Origin: Kudoa neothunni
Taxonomy: Eukaryota; Cnidaria
Direction of reading: 5' to 3'
Length of the DNA: 64,000 bases
Assembly (NCBI GenBank): GCA_964304625.1
Contig: OZ199838.1
Span: 12,152,001-12,216,000 of the forward strand
Part shown: one piece after another, positions 1 to 14,000 of the stretch
Layout: every line of letters starts with the position of its first letter
Numbering within the stretch: position 1 is the first letter of the stretch
The notes under the pieces: generated by a model
The model's input: only the letters and a program-made list of their open reading frames with translations
The model's database searches: none
What the model was told of the DNA's origin: nothing
Made by a program: the position numbers and the translations under genes

Positions 1-124
1 TTAGTTTCTTCAAATGATATATTTTCTTACGAAAATATCTTAAAACAAGGAGGATCCATTATTGGAGGCGCCTAAGCAATTGTTATGGTTAGAACTTTAA
101 ACCAAATTGTTAAAATATATTTTA

Positions 125-241
125 TGTAACGCGGCAGCGACAAGCTATAGAAAACACGGTTCAACAAAACTAACCACGCCACCGACGACGAACCTCGACC
201 ATAACATAAAGGTGATGATTAATTATATTAGGTTCACTACA
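125..241 (-). repeat. 3' LTR of the gypsy element
   Basis: This 117-bp terminal repeat is identical to 4171-4287. The element's polypurine tract adjoins it on the interior side. Confidence 0.95.
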
Positions 242-266
242 TTACTCCCCCTTTTAGAATAATGGA

Positions 267-1850
267 TTATACTTCGAAATCATCAAGGTATAGCGGCCTT
301 TTCTTGTTTCTCGTAGGTCTATTGTTTTGTTTAGTGTTCGGATTGGTATTTGACTCATCGATGGTATATGTTGGCAAGACGTCATTTTCATGGACGGACT
401 GAATTTTATTGGTGTGGTTTTCAACAAAACAAACAGGGCCTTTTGCCTTTATTACCTTATATGGTCCTTCATATTTTGGGGCAAGTGAAGTGATTTTCCT
501 ATTCTTTATGTAGACATGACTTCCTATTTTCTGTTTTCCATTGACATTTTTGCGGTTGTAGTAATAAGACTGTTTCGTTTGTGCCTCTTCTATATTCTCT
601 TTTGCTTTGTTTAATGCGCTTCTCATTGCATTCGAGAGTTTCTCAGCGTAAACATGAGGGTTTGTAACAGCATTGTTTAGATTGTAGGATATTGTACTAG
701 TAGGTGTAACTAATTCTCTACCATACATTAAATACGCGGGGCTATAACCCGTAGTTGCTGACGGCGTTATTCTAGTAGCCAGAAGGGCTTTATCTAAACT
801 TTGGTCCCATTCTGCGTTGTTTTCCAGAATGAGAGCTTTAAGTTTAGTTTTTATGTTACGTACTTGACGCTCTGCCATGCCATTTCCTTCCGGGTGATAG
901 GCCGTCGACCGCGACTTTTGAACACCAAAAAGTCTACAGACATCACCGAATAATACTGATTCAAACTGAACTCCTTGATCCGAATGTAGATATTTCGGGC
1001 AACCGTGGCGCGATATTATCAATTCAAAGAAAGCATCCGCGGTTTCTTTAGCTGTGATTGTTGATAAGGCTTTTGCTTCCACCCATTTAGTAAATTGATC
1101 TATAAATAGAATTACAAACCTATTACCGTTTGATGTAGTTTCCATTGGTCCCATAAAATCTACGTGCCATCTTACACAAGGACCTAGCACGGGGATCGGC
1201 ATTAGTGGTGCTTTTACTTTATGAGTATTTCCTTTCACTTTCAGGCATATATCACACTTTTTTATCATAGATGTAACATCGTCTTCTAGCGTTGGCCAAT
1301 AAAAATTTCTCCGTAATACTTGTACTGTCTTCGTTATTCCTGAGTGTGCACATTCCTCATGTACTTTTTTAACGATCATTCTTCTCATTCGCCATGGAAC
1401 AACAGGTAATTTACCAAAACGTGAGGCGTGACAAAGTAATCCATCCACCATTTCCAATTTGTCTCTTCTATCATACAATTTCTTCAGTTCAGAGTTTCCA
1501 GATAATTTTGTCGATTCCGTCGGATTCCTCTTGGCATTTTTAGCGACTTGTATGCATTTATCCTCGTTTTGTGCTGTCCTTAATTGATCGTAGGTAGCAT
1601 ATGTTCCCATACTGAGCACGCTTCTGGACAGGGCATCCGCAATGTTGTTTTGACATCCAGGTTTATACATAATTTCATAACAATAGTCTTCCATTTCCAT
1701 CAACCAACGAGCGCGTCTCCCTCTTGGATCTTTCATGCTCCTCAAATAGACCAGGGGATTGTGATCTGTCAATATGAAGAATTTTTTCCCAATCAAGTAA
1801 TGTCGAAATTTTCGTACAGCGTTTACGATCGCCAATGCCTCTCTGTCTGT
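267..1850 (-). mobile_element. RNase H and integrase region of the gypsy element
   Basis: The block opens with the C-terminal part of RNase H (TDREALAIV, TDHNPLVYL). An integrase follows, with an HHCC zinc domain (H..H about 30 residues before CDIC), then the DDE core (WHVDFMGP, HSDQGVQFES and a downstream Glu after YHPEGNGMAERQ) and a C-terminal DNA-binding region. It ends just before the polypurine tract and the 3' LTR. Confidence 0.93.
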
Positions 1851-3400
1851 CACACTATAGTTCTTTTGGCTGCAATTAACTTTTTACTTGTATAGGCAAT
1901 GACATCTTTTCTCTCCGGGCTCTGATAAAGCACTGCTCCAACAGCTGTATTTGATGCATCACATTCAAGATAGAATGGAATGTCCGGATTCGGATATGCT
2001 AAAGTAGGTGACTCCTTTACAGCCTCCTTCAATATGCGGAACATTTTCCTTTCGTCGTCATCCCATTTGAATGGTACCTTCGATGACATCATATCCGTAA
2101 AATGTGATGAGAGCTTAGCCAATCCTTTAATGTGTCTATGCATAAAGTTTAAAGCGCCAAGAAAAGCTTGCAAGTCATCTTTGGATTTTGGTTCTTTCCA
2201 GTCCAATATACTTTTTACTCTATCAGGGTCATTCCGAATACCATCCTTGGAGATAATGAATCCCAAATAAGCCAGCTCGTTTTTGCAGAATTTGGATTTT
2301 TCGTTGTTAATTTTCAAATTTGCCGTGTCCAGCCTCTCCAATACTATATCAACGTGGTCCATATGTTCAGATTTTGACTTTGAGAATATCACAATATCGT
2401 CAAGGTATGCTATAGCAAAGGGCAAATCGCTAAGTAGTCTGTCCATTATTCTTTGGAATGTGGCTGGACCATTACACAATCCGAAGGGCATTTTGAGAAA
2501 TTCGTAAAGTCCACGACCATGACTAAATGCAGTTTTTTCAACATCCTCCGGTGCCATCGGTATTTGCCAATAGCCGGATTGCAAGTCCAGAGTTGAGAAA
2601 AAATTTGCACCCCCAAGTGAATCCAATACTTCTTCAAGAATTGGCAGTGGATATTCATCTTTTACGGTCACATCGTTCAATTTCCTGTAATCGACGCACA
2701 GACGTAGATCACCGCTCTTCTTCTCCACTATCACAACTGGAGATGACCAAGCACTTTTTGATCGTTGTATCACTCCCAACGATAGCATCCTGTCTATTTC
2801 TTTGTCTACCGCATCCCTGTAGTGTATGGGAACTCTATAGGGTCTAGATGAAATTGGTTCGTGACCGTCGGTTACAATCCTATGGATGGCGTATTCTCCG
2901 ACTGAGCAATCACCAGCTCTTTCCACAGACCGAACCATATTAACACCTTTGATATCTCGGGATTTTACCAGTGACTGTAATGGATATTTTATTGTATTGA
3001 CCGACTGGCTCCTTGGCGGGATATTGTTCAAATGACCATCAGATAATTTCGTATCAATAATGATATTACAATGTTCGAACAAAAAATCTCTCCCAATAAT
3101 AGCATCGTATATCAGATTGTTAACAATAAATGCTTTGCAATCTACCCAAACTCTACCAATATGCACTTGAATTGTGATAAAATGCGATATTTCAATCTTG
3201 TCGCCACGCGCAGAGAAAAGACACATATAAGGACACTCCACTACATTCATACTATTATTGATAAGTTTTCCATTAATGAGGGTATGCGACGATCCTGTAT
3301 CCACCAAGCCACTAAATGAATTTTCGGATCCTGGGCAAGCACAAGACACAATTAATCCCTGGGGCGTGCCTTCGTTTCGAATATTAGTAGTCATGGCAAT
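1850..3400 (-). mobile_element. protease and reverse transcriptase region of the gypsy element
   Basis: An aspartic protease comes first, with the active-site motif VDTGSSHTLIN. It is followed by a gypsy-type reverse transcriptase with LDLQSGYWQIP, FGLCNGPATFQ and the catalytic YLDDIVIF, and then by the start of RNase H with LECDASNTAVGAVLYQ. All are standard Ty3/gypsy pol signatures in the usual order. Confidence 0.93.
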
Positions 3401-4170
3401 ACTCTCTAATTTCGGTGAATTCGGGAGCGAGGCTCGAGAGTAGGCCTGCCCCCTTTTTCGTTTCCCGACCGACTATAGCATTTTTTTGCCATGTGCCCAA
3501 CCTTTTGGCATATGTTACAGCGTATGAGGCCCTTACATTCGTGGCCAAAATGGTATCTACTACCACATTTATAACATTCCTGTTTGTTGGGTGGTCGAGT
3601 AGGATAAATTGGTTGTTTCACAGCATTTATGTATGGGGTCGTATCGGTTGCGTCTGTCGGATTTGCGTCAAGATACGCTTGGGCTTTCTCCACGAGTACC
3701 GCCATGTTTCCGGTGGATTCACTGTTCAATATGGGTTGGTACATTTTTGGCACTGTCTCAACAATTTTTGGTTTCAGGAAGAATATTATATCTTCCGCCG
3801 TCGCATTCGGTCTAGCCGCTTTTAGGCGAAGCAAAATTCGATTGGCAAATTCTTGGATTCTCTCTCCTGACTTTATTTTGTCGTTCAAGAAAATCGTCCA
3901 CTGGTTTGTATACTTGTGACACTTGCATAATATCCCTTTATCCTCCTCGTCAACGCTTCTACGGGACCCAATTCGAGTTTCTCTTGATCGGACGGCTTTA
4001 ACATTGGACGTTGGTGGATAGGTATTGCTAGTAGCAGGAACGCGTAATGTTGTTCCGTCGTGTGGTTTTTTATGAGGGATCTTGCCTCCAATTCCTCAAG
4101 TTGCACGTCGATCGGCATATCAAAATTAATTTCCTTGATTTTCATTTTCACTTGGACCTCTGACACCAAA
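3400..4170 (-). mobile_element. gag region of the gypsy element
   Basis: The block begins just inside the 5' LTR. Its distal part has two adjacent CCHC zinc knuckles (CX2CX4HX4C), CYKCGSRYHFGHEC and CNICQKVGHMAKKC, the RNA-binding signature of a Gag nucleocapsid. The upstream part is capsid-like only by position. It is part of the fossil element 125-4287 and not a host gene. Confidence 0.85.
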
Positions 4171-4287
4171 TGTAACGCGGCAGCGACAAGCTATAGAAAA
4201 CACGGTTCAACAAAACTAACCACGCCACCGACGACGAACCTCGACCATAACATAAAGGTGATGATTAATTATATTAGGTTCACTACA
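4171..4287 (-). repeat. 5' LTR of the gypsy element
   Basis: This 117-bp terminal repeat is identical to 125-241 and starts TGTAACGCGG. It is very short for a gypsy LTR. It should hold the element's promoter, though I see no clear TATA box in it. Confidence 0.95.
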
Positions 4288-5906
4288 TTTTATATACGAT
4301 AATTTTAGTAAATCACATTTGGAATACGTTTGTTACATCTTTCAAAAATTTACACGATTTTTATCTGCACACATCACGTATCAGGGCATTATTTTTGTTA
4401 ATATTAATTATCATACTAAATTATCTTATGAAGTGATTTATCCTGATTTATTGTTATAATGAAAACGTTTCGGCATTTCAAAAATATTTACGTAAAATAA
4501 CTTATATAAACTATAATCTTTGTGAGCGGGACAAATTGTCCCACGGGAAGAGCTAAATGTAGTGCGCAATTGGTTGCGCGTCGGGTACCATCGATTCTAG
4601 CTAGAGTCTAGAGTGCTTCCATTTTTTGTATAAACTATTGATTGAAGAAAATAATAAATTCTCAAAAGACAAGAGAGTAATGTTTTGTTATTTTTCAACA
4701 ATGCCAGCCATCATGTAAAATTGGAATATTCAAATATTGAGCTCATTTTTCTCCCCCAAAACACTCCGAGTGTTAGCCGACTCATGGACCAGAGCATAAT
4801 ATACTCGTTTAAATTCCACTATAAAACACATTTGATATAACGCCACGTTTCCTCTATCGAAACGTCGGTGGAACCTGTATCTTCTAATATTTGGGATGCA
4901 CTTTTTTTATTGAATGTTCATGGGATTCGATGACTAAAACAACTAATGTTAATTGTTTTATTAAGGCAAAATTAATCTCAAGAATCTTTCTGTTTCTACT
5001 GATAATTGAGACAAAATGATGATCACAATTTAGTATCCAAATTTTCTGTTGAGATAAATAAAATGAACAATGACGCAATAATATCGAACGTCGTGGGTAT
5101 CTGAAATGACAGTGTTTCCGATGAACATGAAAATATCATAAAAGTTAATGATTATTCAGACAATGTTACCGAAATTGAAATCAGAAAGGAAATTAATTAG
5201 TTTAAAAATAAATAAATACAAATATACTATGAATATTGAAAACAGGATACATTAAAAAATTATTAAAAACACTAAAAATTCTAAATATTTTTGCAAAAAA
5301 TAAATTTTAGTAATTATCAGCCAATCCACTAAGTGTAATTTGAAATAACAAATCGTGCGCATCAACCATAAGATACGAACCACGTGCACCGTACGATTGG
5401 TGCGCAACTTTTTTGAGCTCCCAATGGGATTACGAACGACCCATCGTCTACTGTATGTATCCAGGTGAATGTAGTTTTGATTGTAGTTAGTTATTTTAAA
5501 AAATAAATGTTATACATCAACCATAAATCGGAATTGCTGAGATTAAAAATAGCATGCGCGCATGTGCTATTTGGATTAAAATGTCGGTTGCAAAAGCCAC
5601 TGCCTTACATTAAAAAATAACGCAAGCGCAAACAACGAAAAAATAATGTTACCACACATTTTTAAACATTTGAGCAATTCCTCAAAGAATTATAAAAAAA
5701 ATTAACGCCTATCGTTAAATGCGGGCATCATTATTCAAAGCGTGATGGAATAATCTATCTGTAGGTTAATTACGTAGAGAAAAAAATTGAGCAAAAATTA
5801 TTAAATTAAGCACGCAACTATTTACATAAAGAAATTGGGCTGTTTAACGCAAATAAAGCTAAGTTATGATGAACATGCGTTTATAGAATAATTAGGTTAT
5901 TATAAT
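4288..5906. other. Intergenic region between the gypsy element and TIA1
   Basis: No convincing coding sequence. Two segments, about 4540-4585 and 5390-5450, are loosely inverted relative to each other (shared TGCGCA and AGCTC cores) and could be worn ends of a DNA element, but the match is weak. A small palindrome, GGGACA-AAT-TGTCCC, lies near 4528-4543. The rest is AT-rich. Confidence 0.5.
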
Positions 5907-7774
5907 CTATTTGTTTTGATTTTGATGATTGTTATGGTCGGACCCCGCCGGAGGGAGTTGTTGGTTATTGTATGGTGATGGACTGGATTGGTGAGGCTGT
6001 GGCTGTTGCGCATATGGATAGGAACCATAGGCGGCAGTGGCAGCGGCGGGGTTAGCACTATACATTTGATAATACTGCGCAGCATACGCATTATATTGCT
6101 GCTGTAGGTGGGGATTTGCAGCCATAGCGGCAGCATTGTAGTAATTATAATACGATGGGTAAGACATATTAGGGTTGGCGCCGGAAACTCCGTACGACCC
6201 AGGAACACTTCCCATATAGGTTGGTTGAGGGGCTGGGGTAGTGGGTACATTTGCGGGTAGATTGGGGTTGTCCCTGGACCACCACACTTTCATCACACAG
6301 CCATCAACCGGTTGACCATTGCATTTGACGATGGATGTAGCGGCGGCTTCATGTGAATCCATTCTTAAATACGAATAGATAATCGATGTCATGACACCTC
6401 AAGAGAGTTTTGAATGGTAATAATTACTTTATAAATGCAAAGTGTTTGTCATGGAATATCTTGGTATCCAGAACCGCACCATAAGGTTCAAAGAAGGAAA
6501 TCAAAAACTGTTCTAATCGAATTTTTCACCATAATTAAAACGGACTATCAATCTAGAACTAAAAATACCCTTCATAGATTCAGGTAGATTGCCAACATAG
6601 AGTGTGGTATTGGTTGGGCTGGATTGTTGATAGACATCATTGTAGTTGAGTTGGGGGACCGACGTGGCTAAAATATTCGACAAGGATTAGGCGGGGTTGA
6701 ATATGTCGAGAATGATGTACTGGCTTTGGAGCGTGTAGCCCAACTAACTTTAACACTTTTTGAGCTGATTGTTCCACCATGCATTTTCTGTATAGCTTCT
6801 TCAGCTTCCTACATAAGATTATAGATAGATTGATTGACAATGAGGACAATCAACCAAAAAATTACGTAAAGATGTCTATAAACAATAAATCCAAACCCTT
6901 TACTGAGACCAGTTTCGGGGTCACGTACAACTCTAGAGCTCCTATAATCCGAGCATATACATCTAAAACACACAAATGCTAGCAAAAAACTTACAAAACA
7001 TCACCAAATGGTCTAAATGCTTGTGCCAACATATTATCATCACACTCATGTGGAAGATCACCAACATAGATAGAGTGTGTTGCTATAAACAAGATATTTA
7101 ATAAACGAGCCAACCACCTATAATGATAATGTATATCGGATAGTCACTTCCGGAGATCTGAGGTTGTTTGAATTGGCCAGCACCACCACTAGCCCAACTG
7201 ACCTTTAGCTTCTACATGAAAATTTTAACTATCCATTCGAGCACGGGAGAAAGATTACTTTCCCCATAACTTCCCTCCCGTTCAGAATTGATAATGCAGA
7301 AGTGGCTGTATTAACATCGGCAAACGTCATAAAACAATACAAATCAGGGCCATTATTCTTCAATTAAGTCACAATATAGAGATCAAGAACCATCAAGTGA
7401 TCATACCGGATCAGGAAACAGTTTACATTGGAAAGCTTGTCCAGGAAAAAACTGTTGCAAAATAGTCAAAAGAACGGACTCATCTACAGCGGTATGTATA
7501 TTGCCAATGTACCTAAATCATGATATATATTTCTGTATTATGGCAATAGGAAATGATGTTTAGGAAAATTTTAAAAAATCCAACAAATTAGGTGAGCAGA
7601 TCTAAATAAGAACAAACAACAATCCATCAAAATAAATTATTGGGTCACCAACTGCAGGAACCCCATGTAAAGTCTATCAAAAGTAGTTGTAAATCAAATT
7701 TCGTACAATGTAGAGCCGGATTGTGGCACTTCAGCTGCTAGCGATGCAGAATAAATCGGCCCACCATATGCCAT
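5907..7774 (-). CDS. TIA1: TIA-1/TIAR-family RNA-binding protein, three RRMs and a prion-like tail
   Basis: Family role: binds U-rich RNA, influences alternative splicing and mRNA translation, and nucleates stress granules. The gene is split by mostly short introns. Exon 1 (7707-7774) starts MAYGGPIYSAS and joins, with the codon split, the RRM1 exon at 7512 (LYIGNIHTAVDE, later DLYCFMTFADV). RRM2 follows (IYVGDLPHECDD, SKGFGFIVYRH, then EAEEAIQKMHGGT, VKVSWATR). The linker to RRM3 has the hallmark VYQQSSPTNTTLYVGNL, close to the vertebrate NQSSPTNCTVYCGG. RRM3 ends in the last exon with MDSHEAAATSIVKCNG and VWWSRDNPN. The last 110 or so residues are rich in Tyr, Gln, Asn, Ala and Pro, the low-complexity tail typical of this family. 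Stop at 5907. Assignment to the TIA1/TIAR/Rox8 family is firm; TIA1 and TIAR cannot be told apart here. Confidence 0.92.
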
Positions 7775-8058
7775 ATTCTTACTAACGATATATGCCGAAA
7801 ATTAATTCGGATTAATGCGTTAAAATTTTGTATGTATAGTAGTTGAATGTTTTGAATTGATACTTTTTGATGCATTTGACACTCCATGGAAATTTATTAT
7901 TTTTTCCTAAATTTATTACCTTGGTTATAGACGAAGTAGCTGGTTTTGCTAGCGTGAACTATTATTTATTGTGAATCGCGCACAGATTTGGTTATTAAAG
8001 TTGTGGATGACTACGTGTTTCGGTGGACGATTGCTTTGATGATGTTGAAATCAATGAG

Positions 8059-11000
8059 ATGAGTCTGGTTGGCCATGACTTGGATGATTTCGATGAAATG
8101 AAAATCTCTGAGCGTCTTCGATACTTATATGGGATGAGTAATTGATTTGAGCGTTTAAATTTAAATTTGATTTTCTATCGTTATCATCCCTCATAATGTG
8201 ATTACACGTTCAAGTTAGGATTCAAATTTATTTCCCTAATTAAAAAAATAGATTATTGGATTAACACAGATTCAAAATTAAATTTAATCGTTATTTTGTT
8301 ATCGCTCTATCCTTAAAATTACTCACACTAACTGTAGTCAATAAACATCTGATCTCATTCCAACATTGCATTACTGGATTATTTCCGCCATATTCGGAGA
8401 ATGGTGAAAGTCGTACAACATTTATTCGGGATAATGTTTATTGTGCATTATGTTTGTGGATGGCTTCGTTATCGTTTCAGTATGGATATTCAGATAGATT
8501 ATACCGCAGAAAGTTATAAATTTGGTTCATTACAAATAGGAAAATCGACGATACTCAGGGTAGGACATACGAAATGAGACAAGCAGCTGTTAAGTGTATG
8601 CGACATATTCTACTGTCGTTAATGAGCTATACTGATAATGTATTTAAAAAGAGTTAGTTAATCGATGAATTTGTGAACGAGTTTTTAGTTGAAAAATTTT
8701 CTCATAAGCCATGATTCGCACGATTCCCTGCCCAGTGCACTCGATATGAAAGAGAGGATAGTTGACCCTCATTTGGATGTGAGTTTTTCCGCTCTCATAT
8801 CAACTACATATTTTTCTACAAAATAAAAATGTAGTTTCATTCAATATCGCTGTTTTTGTATGTATTGTGCAAGATGGCATCGTTTGGAGTCAAGGTAATG
8901 ATGCCGAAAGCGCTTTGAACTCTTATCGCTTTTCTGTAGATTGTTCTAACCAAAGATGAAGTTGATTATGTGCAGCATTTGGTGTTTTATTTGGAACGCT
9001 CTTACCGAATTCCAGATCAGGGTATATGGCGAAATGGAAATCGGTGCCAAAATTTCACCAGGGAAATTATGTCAAGGTGTGTTACATATGTGCGAATTTG
9101 TTGAAGATAGTTAATCATTTTATTCAGCACTCTTGGAATGGTAAAGGCTGCGCTTGAAGCTGCCAGTTATTGCAACTTGTTTGCTAAAGTACACTAAGTT
9201 TTTTTATAATTAATTAATTTTGGTGGATCATCAAGAAAGACATTTCTTATATGTGCTATGTGGATGCTGATGCGCTGGTTAGAAACATTGAAATATTACA
9301 TTCTTCGTTGCCTCGTGAATCATTAACCAAGGTACGAGAATCTTTCAGATTTCTAATTCCAATTCGATTCCAATTCTAATGTTCTGTACATATAACGATG
9401 TTAAGATTTTTTTAACGACAAATTTTGATTTCAAATCATTATAATTGGATGTCATAGGACGTAGACTCCTCGTTACTTTTCATCGCTGGGTTCCCTGCAT
9501 TCTCAATAAATTCCGCTTACATGTGTTCAGATGTCACACATAATGTGGAAAAATATTTGATGGTTGGTCGATTGGTTTTTCAATATAATAATCGATCAAT
9601 GTCATCTTTAGGGAAAATACGGATTCAAGAGGTTTCGTTGTGATGTGTATGGGTCGGTTGGTCTCTCCAAATCCGGAGTTAATTTTGAAAACGATCAAAT
9701 ATTCGTATGTGAGCATTTTGGTTGTCGTTACTTTACAGCATTTTGTGAAGCATTATGACGGGAATGAAGCTGAGTGGCCTCTGTTTTTCGCATTAAGCTG
9801 CATTAATGGTATTTTTTGTCGACTACACAAAAACACTCAATCAATTGTTAGCTATATTTGATGATGATATTCAACGACTTAATATATTCCATGAGAAACT
9901 TAAATCCACTGTTATTTTTGACTCAAAGAGTAATTTCGTGGTGTTGAAAAATTAAATTTTATCGATCACTAGATGGATTTCCTGTGCTTCCTCAATATTA
10001 CTATCACAGTGGTAGACGTAACGACACCGATGGCAACTCCACACCTCAAAATGACTATCGTCATTATCCTGAAGAAGGAATACATTTATGGAGCCAAGCC
10101 ATCCTCATTATCTATCTACTCTTTCGTAATATTTTGTTTGATGATGGAATTAACGCATAAAATGAGTCTTTTTATTTTTTGGGGTTGTTTAGGGGTAAAT
10201 TAGTCACTCCAAACGATTTTCTACCCAAACGAAAAAATACATCGGCACTGATAGACGAGTTGAAACCGTTCGAGGCTTTGAACCGCTCCGTTGTAAATTT
10301 TTGTTCTTTTTTGACTGAATTTTTGATTTTTTAAAGTATTCTATTGGGTACAGATATAATAATGTGGTTCAAATGACACTTATTACTGAAACCAAAACGT
10401 ATTCTTTGTAGGGGTCTGATTATGATATTTTGATGAGGAGTTTAGTATGCAGCATAAACTTTCCACTTATGGGGTTGTAACCCAACACCTTTCCGAGATT
10501 AAACCTATTCTTTTATTTCCGCCCGATGAGATGGTTAACCTGTTTTCCAATCTTGGTGTTAATGAGAAACTTAACCTGAATGGACGTCCTACCAGACCTT
10601 TGGGTATTCTCACCACAAGCAAAGTATTGTCTTAGTTTTAATTTTAATTTTCATATTTACTATTTATCTATGATTAAGATCTACAGATTACATGGTAAGA
10701 TTTTGGTATCTTATCCAATCGGTTTGGAGTTGACAGACTTTTACTTCAACAAAGACATCGATATGTTTATTGATAGATTGATGGTTGTTTAAGTGGCACA
10801 ATCGACGATTTTACTATTTCTTGTTTTATTTTAGGAAAAGTTGGAATTTCTAAGGACCGAATGGCCATTCAATGGTAGACCCACTTTTGTGATGGTTGTC
10901 AGGCCAGAATTATTCATGTAATCACATATTTTCTCTGTCTACATACATATACAATCAGAGGTGTAATATGGGCGGGGTGTACAATTTTCGATCCCTATCT

Positions 11001-14000
11001 TCTTAAGTTAGAAAAACAATAAGTTTATTATGTCAATTACCCTATCATCCGTAGTTTTAGTTCCCTAATACTAACACTTATCAGATGATTAAGTGAACAT
11101 TCATACAATGGGACCGATCTTATGTGAATCCCATGTGGGTACCGAAGAATTACAGTTTTGTGTGTGAATGCATCTTTACGAACCTTACGCCTTACTTTTC
11201 TTTGCTCCACATCCGATAACATTCTATAATACTATGAAATAATGAGAGTGGCTATTTGGAAGTACAAATTTAATCCCTTTAAGCTGTTTTGACTATAAAT
11301 GATTATTTTTGACCCTTAAGAGCTTAGTGATAAGTCAGAAATAATTATGGCATATTTTAGAGAATAAAATTTCTTGGAGACTTTTGGTTAACAAAATTTA
11401 TCCATCGTGCCGATTTTTGTTACCTGATTTTCTATTAAAATGATATCTAAACAATATTTCATTATGCTGATAATCGTTCTTTAAAATTAAGCTTGGGACA
11501 CTTTTATCGTTTGACCTTGCTTGTTGAGCTCTTCTTGAGCCACATTGTTTTCGCAACTCATCGAAACCTGAATTTTTTATCTTTTATTAATGAAGAAATT
11601 ATAGAATAGTTTTTATATTCATTAAAGTGAATTTTTCTCTATATTTTAAGTAATATATATTTGATATAAAAATAGATTTAGTAGTTTACCGTCAATAATT
11701 TCCTAAATCTAAATATGTAATCAATTTTGAGGTAATAGGAAGGTTACTATTATTATCCGCACCTTTATATTCAAAAATATAAACTGATTATATATTTTTG
11801 AAACGATTTCTTATTTTATTACATTTAATCAGTTGAAAATAGGATTTATCCGATACTACTTTTTCCAGACTAATATGAGTGCATGGTTTTTAATGCTCGC
11901 CAATAGAGACACCATGTTGCCCGCTTTCCTCGGTTCGGGATTCTAATTCTGTATGAATTTGATCAATTATCGTCTAAACCAATGTTTCCCAACCTGGGGA
12001 GACACCCCATCGATGGGGCATGGAAAAATTTGGATAGGGCATAGAAGTTTTTGATCGTTAATGGACCCTCTGGTGAGTTGCGGAAAATCCTGAGTATTTA
12101 TGTGGAATGAATAATGGTGAAATAATTTGGCAGTGAGGAGGGATACTTTGAAATCAATGCCTCGATTTATGATCTCGTGTATTTTTGATGACCATTAATA
12201 TGATAAATTATGTACATATATATAACAATATTTAACTTGGTCTTTAACCCAATAAAATCGGAATGGTTTTGATCCCTATCTCGTCTCATTTATAATCATG
12301 ATTCCCTTTTTTTGACTTATCCAAAAACAATATTGATTAATTTTTTATCTAGATTATTTATTTTGGTTTTATAAGACACGTATACATGGAGGTCTTGCTT
12401 AATGCGAGCAAGATTACAACGAGTTTCACTTGACGCTGTTTTTGAGGGAATGAAGAACCAAAAATGTTAATTTTTAATATTCTTCGATAAATTAAGATAA
12501 ATATGGTCGAATACATCTTAATTTTAATGAGAAAATAAGTATGTAATAATCATTTTCAAATTTTAATTAAAATTACAAGCAGTTTAAATTAAAAAACTAA
12601 TACTTTTGAAGAATGAGGGCTCGAAATCTTTATCAAGAAAAAGTGGGGTGTGGTCGAAGAAAGATTGGGAAACACTGGTCTAAACGATGCAGTAAAATAT
12701 AATCTTAGTCAAAACATTTAAATGAAATGCGAAATGAAGAAATATCAAATTTTTTGGCTAAAGATTTAAGTCACATAATTGTTGAACATTGTTTTTGGCT
12801 ATAATAATGACATTGGATTTATTTGTCGAGGATATATTATTTTGCTGGATAAAATAATCTATATTGTTAATCACTTTGTACGTAATAATTTTTGTTATGT
12901 GAAGTGTCCAAGGATAGAAAAATAAAAAATATTTCGGTTAAAAATTAATATTGAATTTATTAAATTATCATCTCGTTGATAAAAAACATTAAGTATGCAG
13001 TTTTCATAACGTCACTTTTGAATGTAGGAGTATGAACAAGTTTTTGCTTGTTGCGAGTATTGGCTCAGTCTTACGATATCAGGGAAACACTAATTAAAAC
13101 ATTTCTTCGCTTAATATTCGTTGTATTGTATTCAAAATCGTTTCATTTTGTTTATTTTAATGTTGAATATTTTTAATGGCGTTTTTGGCAATGCCACAAA
13201 AATTTGTTGAGCATTAATTATTTAAGGTTGTTTTTATTTATAAAATTTACAATCTTGTGGTGTATGTATAAAACTTCTTTTAATTGTTGTTGCTTGCAGG
13301 TATTACTAGCATCAGAATATTATTACTAATTCTTCTTTTTACATATCAACTCGAAAATTGTTCATCTCTTTATAGACGAAATGAATAAAAATTTTTCCAT
13401 CTTTCAATTGTATTTTTAGGGGAAAGGGTTTTGCACCGATGATTAAGTTCTTGAGACAGTTGCATAGTGGAATTGTTGGTAATGTACGCATAAAAATTGA
13501 TCGTTTACAGGTGATATTTTATTTGTTCTATTCAATAACCGTTTCCATTACAGACTCTTTTGCAAACAGCATACGTGGAAAGTCTGGGATTTCGAATCCC
13601 ATTGGATAAAATTGAAAAGTTCTTTCGATATCTAGAAATAAATTGGGAAGCTATTCTCACGGGAATGTCAGATCCTTAACTATTTTTATTTCCGCACAAA
13701 TGAGGATTATCTAATGTTCTATTCCTCATTTTTAATATTTAAAATTTTGAAATTTGATGATCCGGCTTGATATATCAAATCCCATGTGAATAGACAGCCA
13801 TCTAATAATTATTCCAACGAATACATTATTATTGTGTTACGTATAGGTTTGCGTTGAATGATAAATTCTTAAATGCCAAGCACACAATTTCCAGCAGAAG
13901 ACTAAGTTATTCGTCGCCGGGAATTGCCAAAAGAAAAGTTTCAAAAACTGATTCAATATTCGTTTCGTTTGTGGGTAATGAATACGAGAAAGCACGCATA

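Larger units (their letters stand above)
125..4287 (-). mobile_element. Ty3/gypsy LTR retrotransposon, compact, recent
   Basis: A complete-looking LTR element lies on the minus strand. It is bounded by two identical 117-bp repeats that begin TG and end CA, and is flanked by a TTTTA target duplication (120-124 and 4288-4292). Inside the 3' LTR is a purine-rich tract (complement of 242-258, AAAAGGGGGAG), the expected plus-strand primer. Inside the 5' LTR is a candidate primer-binding site reading TTTGGTGTCAGAGG. The interior carries gag, protease, reverse transcriptase, RNase H and integrase in the Ty3/gypsy order, with no envelope gene. Domain style and small size suggest a Mag-like lineage, which is inference. 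Zero differences between LTRs means a recent insertion. The coding interior is open over nearly its whole length, with about two or three interruptions between blocks. Confidence 0.95.

Noticed and set aside
1584-3919. Several plus-strand frames of 60-136 codons over the gypsy element
   Set aside because: They are antisense shadows of pol and gag and show no family features.
4540-5450. Weak inverted similarity that could bound a 900-bp DNA element
   Set aside because: Only about 15 of 20 aligned bases agree in the best part and no target duplication was found.
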